Notes: a model not told the origin generated them from the sequence alone. Positions 53,651 to 61,233 are shown, numbered from the stretch's first letter. The stretch: 64,000 bases of DNA from Chryseobacterium sp. G0201 (GCF_003815655.1 NZ_CP033917.1:3286001-3350000); one strand, 5' to 3'. Made by a program: numbers and translations.

Positions 53651-53882
53651 ACTGTAAACAATAAAATCCATTTTTAAAGGCAAAGTTTTAATATCAAAAA
53701 TAGATTAATTTTAGAGAGCAAAGAGGTGCGATAAAGTCGCTGATGAAGGTTGCTTCTTAAGAATCAATTATATTGATTCAATTCTTTGCCCCTTTAAATA
53801 GGCAAAATTAGAAATAAATCTTTGCGTTAAAAAAACTTTCGTTTAATAAGCCAATTAAAACTTTTTTTATAAAGTTAAAAAT
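53651..53882. other. Intergenic region without a gene
   Basis: AT-rich gap between the family C hairpin and the crp-like gene end. It holds a CTTTGCGTT word (53819-53827) that also appears in other gaps and a short GAATCAATT-type inverted repeat near 53760-53782. No gene is visible. Confidence 0.5.
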
Positions 53883-54458
53883 CTAAACTTTACCAATATT
53901 CTTCCTAATCCTACTCAAAGAAGACTGCGTCACTCCCAAATAAGAAGCAATATACGAAAGCGGAATACGGTTGACAACAGTAGGGTAGATCTCCAAAAAT
54001 TTAAGATAGCGTGTTGTAGCATCTTCTGAAACAAGAGGACTTCTTCTTTCCACTTTCTGAATCAATGCTCTGGAAATAATTTTATGAACAATAGCTTCCC
54101 AACCAACAATGGTTTGTAGTAATTCTAACCAGTCTTTTCTTGAAAAAACGATCATTTTACAGTCGGTGACCGCCTGAACATAGGCACTTGAACAAATTTG
54201 ATTATCAAAACTTTCCAGATCTACAACCAGATTATTTTCTTCAATGAAGTATTTGGTGATTTCTTCGCCTTTATTATTGTAATAGCAAACGCGCAAAATT
54301 CCATCTACAATGAAACCGACTTGTTTTGCTATTTTCCCTGCTTCTGAAAAATATTCTTCTTTCGAAAAATTGATTTCAACGGCTTTGCTTGAAATAAAAT
54401 CGATCTGTTGCTGATTAAGATTTCCAAATCTTAAAATAAAATCAAATAATTGTTTCAT
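53883..54458 (-). CDS. Crp/Fnr family transcriptional regulator
   Basis: A 191-residue protein with a cyclic-nucleotide-binding-like sensor domain (about 20-125: FSEAGKIAKQVGFIVDGILRVCYYNNKGEEITKYF) and a shortened C-terminal helix-turn-helix (about 150-190, PLSYIASYLGVTQSSLSRIRKN). It lacks the cysteine cluster of Fnr. This small class is common in Flavobacteriia, and its ligands are mostly unknown. A palindrome at 54492-54507, 34 nt upstream of the start, is probably its operator and suggests self-regulation. Confidence 0.9.
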   Translation of the reverse strand: MKQLFDFILRFGNLNQQQIDFISSKAVEINFSKEEYFSEAGKIAKQVGFIVDGILRVCYYNNKGEEITKYFIEENNLVVDLESFDNQICSSAYVQAVTDCKMIVFSRKDWLELLQTIVGWEAIVHKIISRALIQKVERRSPLVSEDATTRYLKFLEIYPTVVNRIPLSYIASYLGVTQSSLSRIRKNIGKV

Positions 54459-54491
54459 GAATGCAAGTTAGGTAAACTTAGTTTTCCGCGA

Positions 54492-54507
54492 TTTGTCATT
54501 TGACAAA
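54492..54507 (-). promoter_or_regulatory. Palindromic operator upstream of crp-like gene
   Basis: TTTGTCATTTGACAAA: two perfect 7-bp arms (TTTGTCA/TGACAAA) separated by TT. This dyad size suits Crp/Fnr proteins. Its partner site lies upstream of the SDR gene. Confidence 0.72.
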
Positions 54508-54526
54508 AAGTGATGATTTATATTTT

Positions 54527-55441
54527 TTAATTAAACAATTTCCGAAACTCCAAGGGTGACTGATTCGTTTTTTGTTTAAACAATTTACTGAAAGACTGCG
54601 GATGCTCAAATCCCAATTCATAAGCAATTTCACTCACAGACAGAGTTGTTGTACTCAAACGTTCTTTTGCTGTGTTAATGATTTTATTTTGAATATGTTG
54701 CTGTGTGTTTTGTTGGGTATGGATTCTTAATAAAGTTCCCAGGTAATTGGGGGAAATATTCATTTGTTCGGCAATAGTTTTGACGGAAGGAATACCATTT
54801 TCAATTAAATTTCCATTATCAAAATATTGGGATAGTACTTGTTCAAATCTTTCCAGCAATTCGTGACTTGATTTCTTTCTTGTAAAAAACTGACGTTCAT
54901 AAAAACGTTCTGCATAAATCAGAAATAATTCCAATTGAGCAACAATGAGTTCTTGGGTGAATTTGTCAATATTGGTCTGATATTCTTTTTCAATATTTTT
55001 AAATAAGTCAACAATAATTTTTTCTTCTTTATCGGATAGGAAAAGTGCTTCATTAATTTGATAAGTGAAAAAATCGTAAGATTTTATTTTCTTGATCAAA
55101 GAGGTTCCCCAAAGAAAATCGGGATGAATCAGTAATAAATATCCTGTCGGTTCCACTTCAACATCCGGTTTCATTTCAAGGCTTAAAAACTGAAGCGGAG
55201 AAACAAAACACAACACTCCGGAATCAAAATCATATTTCTGCTGACCGTAATTGAACTTAGCATTAACATTCCGTTTCAAGCCGATTGAATAAAAATTCTG
55301 GATCCATTTCAGCTCATTATCGTCCGTAGGATAATTGACCTTACTATAATCTATCAGGCTGATCAAAGGATGTTCAGGATTCGGAAGATTACAGAAAGCA
55401 TGAAATTCCGAGATTGAATTAAAACGAAATGTCTGTTTCAT
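54527..55441 (-). CDS. AraC family transcriptional regulator
   Basis: The 304-residue protein has an N-terminal sensor domain (about 25-170) and a C-terminal AraC helix-turn-helix pair (about 205-300: SVKTIAEQMNISPNYLGTLL and SEIAYELGFEHPQSFSKLFK, ending SPLEFRKLF). It lies directly downstream of the SDR gene at 55.6-56.5 kb on the same strand, so that SDR is a plausible target or co-transcribed partner. Effector unknown. Confidence 0.9.
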   Translation of the reverse strand: MKQTFRFNSISEFHAFCNLPNPEHPLISLIDYSKVNYPTDDNELKWIQNFYSIGLKRNVNAKFNYGQQKYDFDSGVLCFVSPLQFLSLEMKPDVEVEPTGYLLLIHPDFLWGTSLIKKIKSYDFFTYQINEALFLSDKEEKIIVDLFKNIEKEYQTNIDKFTQELIVAQLELFLIYAERFYERQFFTRKKSSHELLERFEQVLSQYFDNGNLIENGIPSVKTIAEQMNISPNYLGTLLRIHTQQNTQQHIQNKIINTAKERLSTTTLSVSEIAYELGFEHPQSFSKLFKQKTNQSPLEFRKLFN

Positions 55442-55509
55442 AATGCTAAGGTATTTAATTATTTTGAAATTGATTTTATTTGTTTTTAATCATTAAGATT
55501 TTGATTTTA

Positions 55510-55608
55510 AGATCCTTCGACAGGCTCAGGATGACACTGTGAAAACTTTGCGTATTAATTAAAACGGTTAGTATTAGCGATGTCATCCTGAGCGGAGTCG
55601 AGGGATCT
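55510..55608. repeat. Intergenic hairpin repeat, family A copy 3
   Basis: Arms 55510-55536 (variant CTTCGACAGGCTCAGG) and 55581-55608 (CCTGAGCGGAGTCGAGG). The loop contains GTTAGTATTAG at 55567-55577. The right arm keeps the family consensus better than the left. Confidence 0.88.
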
Positions 55609-55624
55609 ATAAGTTTTTAATAAA

Positions 55625-56464
55625 TTAAATCACAGTCGATAAAGTCAAACTTTCCCACTTTTCCGCATCTCCTTTAATTGCAGCAATTTTATTATCCAAA
55701 AACTCAGAAGCACCGCTACCCAATAAGAAATGTACTGGTGGATTTTGTTCTTCACTGATTGCGATCAAAGCTTCTGCTCCTTTTTCAGGATCATTAGGCT
55801 GATTTCCATTAATTTCATCAAGATGAGATTGTTCCGAATTTCTTGCTGTTTCATATTCCGGAATAGCATTCTCAGGCGTTTTTACAGAGTCTTTACTTAA
55901 GAAATCTGTTCTGAAATATCCCGGATACACAACGGTTGCTTTCACTCCAAAATCTCTAATTTCCTCGGCTAATGATTCTGTAAGTCCGGCCACTGCAAAT
56001 TTTGTAGCACAGTAAATTCCCCAACCCGGAAAGTTTCCGGAGTATCCTCCAATGGAAGAAATGTTGAAAATATGTCCTGATTTTTGCTGACGAAGATAAG
56101 GCATTGCATTTCTGATTACATTCAGCGTTCCGAATACATTGATGTCGAAATTGTCTCTTGCTTCTTTGTCGGAAAGTTCTTCCAAAGTTCCAATCAATCC
56201 GTAGCCTGCGTTATTGACAATTACATCAAGCTGTCCAAAATAATCAACACTTTTTGCGATGGCTGATTGGACATCTTCATTATCTACTAAATTAACTTCA
56301 AGTGGTAAAAATTGTTCAGAAGCTTCTCCGATTTCGGAAATCAATGACTGAGCATTTCTGGTGGTTGCAACAACACGATAATTCTTTTCTAATAATTTTT
56401 TAACTAAGGCTAATCCCAAACCTTTTGAGGCTCCTGTAATGAGCCATACTTTTTTTGTTTCCAT
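55625..56464 (-). CDS. Short-chain dehydrogenase/reductase
   Basis: The 279-residue SDR has TGASKGLG at the N-terminus, NNAGYGLIG near residue 85, ISSIGGYSGNFPGWGIYCATKFAVAG with the catalytic Tyr-x3-Lys, and VYPGYFRTDFL. The pattern is that of classical SDRs often annotated as oxidoreductases acting with an AraC regulator. Substrate unknown. The AraC gene is next on the same strand, with a family A hairpin in between. Confidence 0.91.
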   Translation of the reverse strand: METKKVWLITGASKGLGLALVKKLLEKNYRVVATTRNAQSLISEIGEASEQFLPLEVNLVDNEDVQSAIAKSVDYFGQLDVIVNNAGYGLIGTLEELSDKEARDNFDINVFGTLNVIRNAMPYLRQQKSGHIFNISSIGGYSGNFPGWGIYCATKFAVAGLTESLAEEIRDFGVKATVVYPGYFRTDFLSKDSVKTPENAIPEYETARNSEQSHLDEINGNQPNDPEKGAEALIAISEEQNPPVHFLLGSGASEFLDNKIAAIKGDAEKWESLTLSTVI

Positions 56465-56576
56465 TTTTTTATTTGTTTTAAATGATGGTACAAAGATGGA
56501 AAGATGTGGAATGGGAAAAGTAGCTCAATCAATGAATGATGTAACCGAATCGTGAATTTGGAATAGAGGAGTAAAA

Positions 56577-56602
56577 AAAGAGAAACCCGGAAGTCTCTCT
56601 TT
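56577..56602 (-). terminator. Repeated terminator hairpin, copy 2
   Basis: Same arms AAAGAGAAAC/GTCTCTCTTT as copies 1 and 3, 22 nt after the stop of the 48-aa gene. Confidence 0.85.
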
Positions 56603-56623
56603 AATTATAATATACCTTAAATA

Positions 56624-56770
56624 TTAAGGCTTTATTTTCACAATTTTATTTTCTCGTATAATCACGACCTCACTGTTGCTTTTTCTTTTGAAGTCGAGCA
56701 TTTTTTCATAGGCTTGTTCAAGACCTTTTAAAATTTTAGTTCTTCTTTCGTCCTTAGCTTCTTTTGTCAT
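56624..56770 (-). CDS. Small protein overlapping zeta-like gene; possible antitoxin
   Basis: A 48-residue basic protein with a central helix (GLEQAYEKMLDFKRKSNS) and a short C-terminal beta segment (EVVIIRENKIVKIKP). The ATG at 56770 (or at 56773) lies inside the last codons of the zeta-like gene, so the two overlap by 17-20 nt and are translationally linked. Small proteins with such a helix-plus-VV-R-x-x-K-IV tail are often encoded beside zeta-type kinases. An antitoxin role is inferred from position and shape only. It appears intact although the kinase gene is broken. Confidence 0.65.
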   Translation of the reverse strand: MTKEAKDERRTKILKGLEQAYEKMLDFKRKSNSEVVIIRENKIVKIKP

Positions 56771-57344
56771 CATAATTTTTTAGTTCATTAAATTTTTCCT
56801 CGTGATAAATGATAATTTCTTCATTGATATTTTTTTCCGCGATCAAAATATGGTTTCCTTCGGAATTATCAAAAATCAAAATCTGATCCACAATTGAAAG
56901 ATAAATATTAAAAAGATTTATAATTCCATTATGATATCTTCTTTCGATAACATCTGTAGGAATATTATGACCACCTTCCTGAACTCTTGTTCTTACACGT
57001 TCTTTTGCAAGTTCCGGATTCTTTAGCCAGAAGAAAAGAAGAGTAGTATTATATCCTTTTTCTTTAGCTTTTAAAATTTTATCTTTGTAAGATTTTGTTG
57101 CTAAAGTTGTTTCAAAGGCGAAGTTTTCATTGCTTTTAAATAATTCATCAATTCTCGCTAGCATGATTCTTCCTGCCTCAAAAGAAACTTTTTCCGGTTG
57201 AAAAGGAGATAAACCTTTTGCAATTTCATCAGCATTCACAAATTCTTTACAATTTAATATTTCTGGTAGGATCGTGAAAGAAGCTGTAGTTTTCCCAGCT
57301 CCATTGCAACCTTAAATTATGTAAAGATTTTTTTCTTCCATCAT
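56754..57344 (-). pseudogene. Zeta-toxin-like P-loop kinase with internal stop codon
   Basis: Read from the ATG at 57344 (or 57341), the frame gives MMEEKNLYII, then TAA at 57312-57314, then in the same frame GCNGAGKTTASFTILPEIL, an intact Walker A motif, followed by NADEIAKGLSPFQPE and FAFETTLATKSY, typical of zeta toxin-family kinases that phosphorylate UDP-sugars. After the stop, the first usable start is GTG at 57239, which would leave out the whole Walker A motif. The rest of the frame to 56754 is undamaged, so this is a recent nonsense mutation or a sequencing error. The full-length product would be about 196 residues. Confidence 0.85.
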
Positions 57345-57381
57345 TACAAATTTAAGTTATTTTTCTTTCAATTAAAACAAA

Positions 57382-57407
57382 AAAGAGAAACCCTAAAGTC
57401 TCTCTTT
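57382..57407 (-). terminator. Repeated terminator hairpin, copy 3
   Basis: AAAGAGAAAC (57382-57391) and GTCTCTCTTT (57398-57407), directly after the stop of the DUF2314-ankyrin gene on minus. Confidence 0.85.
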
Positions 57408-57413
57408 ATCTAT

Positions 57414-58229
57414 TTAGTTTTCTAAAGCAGGAATCAAATGTTCCCAATTCAGTTGTTTGGCATAATCAAGGGCTGTTTTTCCGTTGTTGGATTGTAGATT
57501 TCGATCGGCTCCGGCTTCCAAAATCACTTCGACAGAACTTAAATTTCCGGCAATGGTTTCTTTATGAAGAAGTGTCAATCCGTTTTCATCTATATTCGTT
57601 AATTCATTAGGATATTGTTGTAAAAACTTCACGAAATCTTCCTTCATATTTCTGCTCATGGGATGTTCAACAAGATTTTCAGGCTTTTCTTTTTGTTCGT
57701 GAACGAGCTCAATATCATTAAAATCTCCAAAATCAAGCTGCCATGCATCGTCGTGCTCTTGTCGTTCCGTTTCGTCCATGTCGGCACGCATTTTATGTAT
57801 GGTGAAGCCACCATAAGCTTTAGGTAAAGGAGTGGAGGAGGAAGAAAATAATTTAGAGAATTTTGATTTTTTCTCGGTTGGGGTAATAGCAAAAAGCCAG
57901 TCACTGATTTCATTTAAAGGGATTTCAAAATAATCTCCCGGCTGTATGTTGGTGATGTCATTAGGTTCATTCATCAAATAGCCTTTTACATGATCTCCAT
58001 CAAAATCAATATCACTAATCCACATGTGCTCTACGATATTTTTCCCTGTTTCCGGATCTTCCTGCGAGAAAGCGGCTTTTACACAAGCCAGATTAAGCCC
58101 AGGGATAATTCTTCTGTATTCCCAAGATTGCTCTCGCCAGAAATATTTAAAGGTTTCCTGCGCTTTTTTATAAGCTTCAATCATCTTGGGGTCGGTTCCG
58201 TCTGTGAAAATAAACGAATTGTTTTCCAT
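57414..58229 (-). CDS. DUF2314-ankyrin repeat fusion protein
   Basis: The 271-residue soluble protein has an N-terminal DUF2314 domain (about 10-130: AQETFKYFWREQSWEYRRIIPGLNLACVKAAF, then EHMWI and GDYFEIPLNEISDWLF). A Ser-rich linker and a second region follow, and then two ankyrin repeats at the C-terminus (about 215-268: ENGLTLLHKETIAGNLSSVEVILEAGADRNLQ, NNGKTALDYAKQLNWEHLIPAL). DUF2314 proteins have no known enzymatic role and often occur near effector or immunity genes. Function unknown. Confidence 0.82.
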   Translation of the reverse strand: MENNSFIFTDGTDPKMIEAYKKAQETFKYFWREQSWEYRRIIPGLNLACVKAAFSQEDPETGKNIVEHMWISDIDFDGDHVKGYLMNEPNDITNIQPGDYFEIPLNEISDWLFAITPTEKKSKFSKLFSSSSTPLPKAYGGFTIHKMRADMDETERQEHDDAWQLDFGDFNDIELVHEQKEKPENLVEHPMSRNMKEDFVKFLQQYPNELTNIDENGLTLLHKETIAGNLSSVEVILEAGADRNLQSNNGKTALDYAKQLNWEHLIPALEN

Positions 58230-58543
58230 TATATTTAAAATTTTTGTGATTTGAGTTTGAAAAAAGTAGTGAAAAGGATATATGAATTAAGCTTGAAAGC
58301 ATTATGAATATTCACAAAACTGATACTTTTACTATTCAACTAAAATACGAAAAATTTTAAACGGAAGTTTGAATTTATAGTTAAATTTTATTTAAAAATG
58401 AATGAAAAGAACTGCGATACTTTTCTGGACACAAAACGTATTATCCCAGAAAAACTTTCTTGAATAAGTATTTCAACAAAAATATAAAATATTCCGGCTA
58501 ATAATCTTAGTAATAATTCAACTATAATAGTCATCCATTAACT
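58230..58543. other. Intergenic region without a gene
   Basis: AT-rich stretch between the DUF2314-ankyrin and DUF4268 genes. I find no coding frame, hairpin repeat or RNA gene in it. Confidence 0.55.
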
Positions 58544-58972
58544 CTAAACATCTTTTATAAAATCCTCATATTCATAATAAAACCTTTCAAAGCCATCCAT
58601 TTTTTCTACAAAAAATTCAAAGATTTCCTGCCAGGTATTTTTATTGAAAACTGAAACGTTATGTTTTTCAACCCAGATTCTAGCAATTACTTTTCCATTA
58701 TCTAATGTAAAATATTCTTCTTTTTGAAAATCTCCAATAAAATCTTTCAGAATGTCTTCCAAAGACCAAATTTTGTTATAATAGGCATTTCTAAAATCTT
58801 CATCTTTCATTTCTATATCTAAAGAAACTTCTGCTTTTCTAGTTTCTGCATTGAATTTGAATGAAAAATCCTTAACCTTGGTATTATACAACAGCCATTT
58901 TCTTGGAAATGATTTCCCAAAAGCCGTCCAAAAGTCTTTTTTTATTTGTTGTGCCTGTTGTTTACTGAACAT
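58544..58972 (-). CDS. DUF4268 domain protein
   Basis: The 142-residue protein matches DUF4268 over its length: FWTAFGKSFPRKWLLYNTKVKDF at the N-terminus, EVSLDIEMKDEDFRNAYYNKIWSLE in the middle and WQEIFEFFVEKMDGFERFYYEYEDF at the end. DUF4268 also occurs fused to nucleases in other bacteria; this is a stand-alone copy, and its function is unknown. Confidence 0.83.
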   Translation of the reverse strand: MFSKQQAQQIKKDFWTAFGKSFPRKWLLYNTKVKDFSFKFNAETRKAEVSLDIEMKDEDFRNAYYNKIWSLEDILKDFIGDFQKEEYFTLDNGKVIARIWVEKHNVSVFNKNTWQEIFEFFVEKMDGFERFYYEYEDFIKDV

Positions 58973-58993
58973 GGAGCAAAAATAGGGATTTTG

Positions 58994-59074
58994 GATGGAA
59001 GTTGGAAGTCAGATGTTGGAAGTAGATAATTCAGTTTAAAGGCTTCCAGCAATCATCTTCCAACTTCCAACATC
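58994..59074. repeat. Imperfect hairpin of GTTGGAAG words
   Basis: Left side has GATGGAAGTTGGAAGT and GATGTTGGAAG; right side is CTTCCAACTTCCAACATC. It fills most of the gap between DUF4268 and the Rrf2 gene. Single GTTGGAAG words occur elsewhere, for example near 53525. Confidence 0.65.
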
Positions 59075-59114
59075 AATATTACACATCTCAAACTATTTTC
59101 TTATTTTTGCTGTA

Positions 59115-59522
59115 ATGCTATCTAAAAAATCTCAATATGCTTTTAAGGCGCTTTCATATCTTGTAGAAAAAAGAAATGACGGCCCTGTTCTTATTTCCGA
59201 AATTGCGGAACGAAAAAAGATTCCATTAAAATTTCTGGAAAATATTTTGCTTGAATTAAAAAAAGCCGATGTCCTTGATAGTAAAAAAGGAAAAGGAGGC
59301 GGATATTTTTTACGGGAACATCCTGAAACAGTAAAACTTGCGAAAATCATTCGTTTGGTGAATGGTCCGATTGCGCTTTTACCTTGCGTAAGTTTAAATT
59401 TTTACGAAAAATGTGAAGACTGCAACGAAGATCACTGTAGTTTACATGATGTTTTGATTGAAGTTCGAGACGCTTCGCTTAAAATTTTAGAAGAAAAAAG
59501 TTTACTGGATTTGATCGATTGA
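59115..59522 (+). CDS. Rrf2 family transcriptional regulator
   Basis: A 135-residue winged-helix regulator (MLSKKSQYAFKALSYLVEKR, then ISEIAERKKIPLKFLENILLELKKADVLDSKKGKGGGYFL). The region LPCVSLNFYEKCEDCNEDHC with SLH after it has four cysteines and a Cys-x2-His ending like IscR, so it may bind an iron-sulfur cluster. It lies directly upstream of cysH-cysD-cysN, so it probably controls sulfate assimilation in response to cysteine or Fe-S status. A 29-bp inverted repeat in the gap to cysH is a likely operator. Confidence 0.9.
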   Translation: MLSKKSQYAFKALSYLVEKRNDGPVLISEIAERKKIPLKFLENILLELKKADVLDSKKGKGGGYFLREHPETVKLAKIIRLVNGPIALLPCVSLNFYEKCEDCNEDHCSLHDVLIEVRDASLKILEEKSLLDLID

Positions 59523-59543
59523 TCTGATCCATTTTTTTTGAAT

Positions 59544-59572
59544 AATTAGTCTACTTATTTGGTAGGATAATT
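59544..59572 (+). promoter_or_regulatory. Inverted-repeat operator upstream of cysH
   Basis: Arms AATTAGTCTAC (59544-59554) and GTAGGATAATT (59562-59572) pair at 9 of 11 positions around a 7-nt centre. It is the only strong dyad between the Rrf2 gene and cysH. Binding by Rrf2 is inferred. Confidence 0.6.
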
Positions 59573-59610
59573 ATTTTATTAGATATTTGCATGACTTCAA
59601 ATGAATAAAT

Positions 59611-60303
59611 ATGATTTCAACAGAAGATGCAGATACACTAAAACAGCTTTCAGTAGAGGATGGATTGAAATTTATCTCAGAAAAATTCTCAGACGGAGTT
59701 GTTTTCTCAACATCGCTTGGTCAGGAAGATCAGGTGATCACGGATATAATTTTTAATCAAAAATTACCGATCAAAGTTTTCACTTTAGATACAGGAAGGC
59801 TTTTCTATGAACATTACGATCTACTTTCAAAAAACAATTCAAGATACAAGATCAAAACGGAAGTTTATTTTCCGGAAAGTTCTGATGTAGAAAAATATGT
59901 GAATGAAAAAGGAATCAATGCCTTCTATCATTCCATTGAAAATAGAAAAGAATGTTGTTTTATCCGAAAAGTAAAACCTTTGAATAGAGCATTGGAAGGG
60001 GCAAAAGTGTGGATCACTGGTCTTCGTTCGGAACAATCAGAAAATCGTGAAAATATGCCGATCATCGAATGGGATGAAGATCGTAAGTTGTACAAATACA
60101 ATCCGTTAATTCACTGGACATATCAGGATGTTTTAGATTATTTAGAACAACATAAAGTTCAGGAATTGTCTTTACATAAAAAAGGATTTATCAGCGTTGG
60201 ATGTCAACCTTGTACAAGAGCGATCGAAGAAGGAGAAGATCCTCGCACTGGACGTTGGTGGTGGGAAAGTTCACACAAAGAATGCGGTCTGCATACGCAT
60301 TAA
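59611..60303 (+). CDS. cysH: Assimilatory APS reductase (CysH family, 4Fe-4S type)
   Basis: It reduces adenylyl sulfate to sulfite and AMP. The 230-residue protein has the PP-loop-like VFSTSLGQEDQV at the N-terminus and paired cysteines Cys115-Cys116 (KECCFIRK) and Cys198-x2-Cys201 (GCQPCTR), the ligands of a 4Fe-4S cluster that distinguish APS reductases from cluster-free PAPS reductases. The C-terminal ECGLHTH holds the redox-active cysteine. No APS kinase gene (cysC) is nearby, in agreement with direct APS use. First enzyme gene of the operon. Confidence 0.93.
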   Translation: MISTEDADTLKQLSVEDGLKFISEKFSDGVVFSTSLGQEDQVITDIIFNQKLPIKVFTLDTGRLFYEHYDLLSKNNSRYKIKTEVYFPESSDVEKYVNEKGINAFYHSIENRKECCFIRKVKPLNRALEGAKVWITGLRSEQSENRENMPIIEWDEDRKLYKYNPLIHWTYQDVLDYLEQHKVQELSLHKKGFISVGCQPCTRAIEEGEDPRTGRWWWESSHKECGLHTH

Positions 60304-60324
60304 TTTAAATTTTAAGTAGTAAAA

Positions 60325-61233
60325 ATGAGTACACATAAACTAGACTATCTGGAACAGTTGGAAGCCGAAAGCATTTACATTATGCGCGAAATCGCTGCCC
60401 AGTTTGAAAAACCTGCTTTACTTTTCAGTGGCGGAAAAGATTCTATTACATTGGTTCATTTGGCGAAAAAGGCTTTTGCTCCGATGAAGATTCCGTTTCC
60501 GTTGGTTCATATCGACACGGGACATAATTTTCCGGAAGCATTACAGTTCAGAGATTATTTGGCAGAAAATATAGGCGCAGAATTAATTGTAAGAAAGGTT
60601 GAAGACACCATTAAAGCAAAGAATTTGACCGAGCCTAAAGGAAAATTTGCTTCCAGAAATTGGTTACAAACGCATACTTTATTAGATACGATTGAAGAGT
60701 TTCAGTTTGATGCCTGTATCGGAGGTGCGAGAAGAGATGAGGAAAAGGCCAGAGCAAAAGAACGTTTTTTCTCTGTTCGTGATGAATTTGGTCAATGGGA
60801 TCCGAAATTACAACGTCCAGAATTATGGAATATCTACAACGGAAGAATCAATAAAGGTGAAAATGTACGAGTTTTCCCGATTTCCAACTGGACAGAACTT
60901 GATGTTTGGAGCTATCTTAAAAAAGAAAATATTCAACTTCCGCCGATTTATTTTGCGCATGATAGGGATGTAATTGAATATGAAGGACAATTAATTGCAG
61001 TTTCCGATTTTATTCAAATTGATGAAAATGATACAATTGTCAATAAAAGAGTTCGTTACAGAACCGTTGGCGATATGACATGTACTGCCGCAGTTGAAAG
61101 TTCAGCCGAAACTTTAGATGAGGTGGTGAAAGAAATTACTGCTTCCAAAATTTCCGAACGTGGCGAAACGAGAATTGATGATAAAGTAACAGAAGCTGCA
61201 ATGGAAGACAGAAAAAAAGGAGGATATTTTTAA
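60325..61233 (+). CDS. cysD: Sulfate adenylyltransferase subunit 2
   Basis: CysD is the adenylyl-transferring subunit of ATP sulfurylase, making APS from sulfate and ATP. The 302-residue protein has the PP-loop LLFSGGKDSITLVHLA, HIDTGHNFPEAL, ACIGGARRDEEKARAKER and a final GYF. It starts 21 nt after cysH. A 92-bp gap with an AT-rich inverted repeat separates it from cysN. Confidence 0.97.
   Translation: MSTHKLDYLEQLEAESIYIMREIAAQFEKPALLFSGGKDSITLVHLAKKAFAPMKIPFPLVHIDTGHNFPEALQFRDYLAENIGAELIVRKVEDTIKAKNLTEPKGKFASRNWLQTHTLLDTIEEFQFDACIGGARRDEEKARAKERFFSVRDEFGQWDPKLQRPELWNIYNGRINKGENVRVFPISNWTELDVWSYLKKENIQLPPIYFAHDRDVIEYEGQLIAVSDFIQIDENDTIVNKRVRYRTVGDMTCTAAVESSAETLDEVVKEITASKISERGETRIDDKVTEAAMEDRKKGGYF

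Noticed and set aside
53497..54507. The palindromes as parts of a hairpin repeat family
   Set aside because: They are short, each lies upstream of a start codon, and they lack the long arms of families A to E; a regulator site fits better.
56754..57239. A complete 161-residue kinase starting at GTG 57239
   Set aside because: The Walker A motif required for activity lies upstream in the same frame, beyond this start, so the frame is better described as the remainder of a disrupted gene.
58994..59074. A tRNA or small structured RNA gene before the Rrf2 gene
   Set aside because: The hairpin consists of GTTGGAAG words without cloverleaf arms or CCA end; no tRNA was recognised anywhere in the window.
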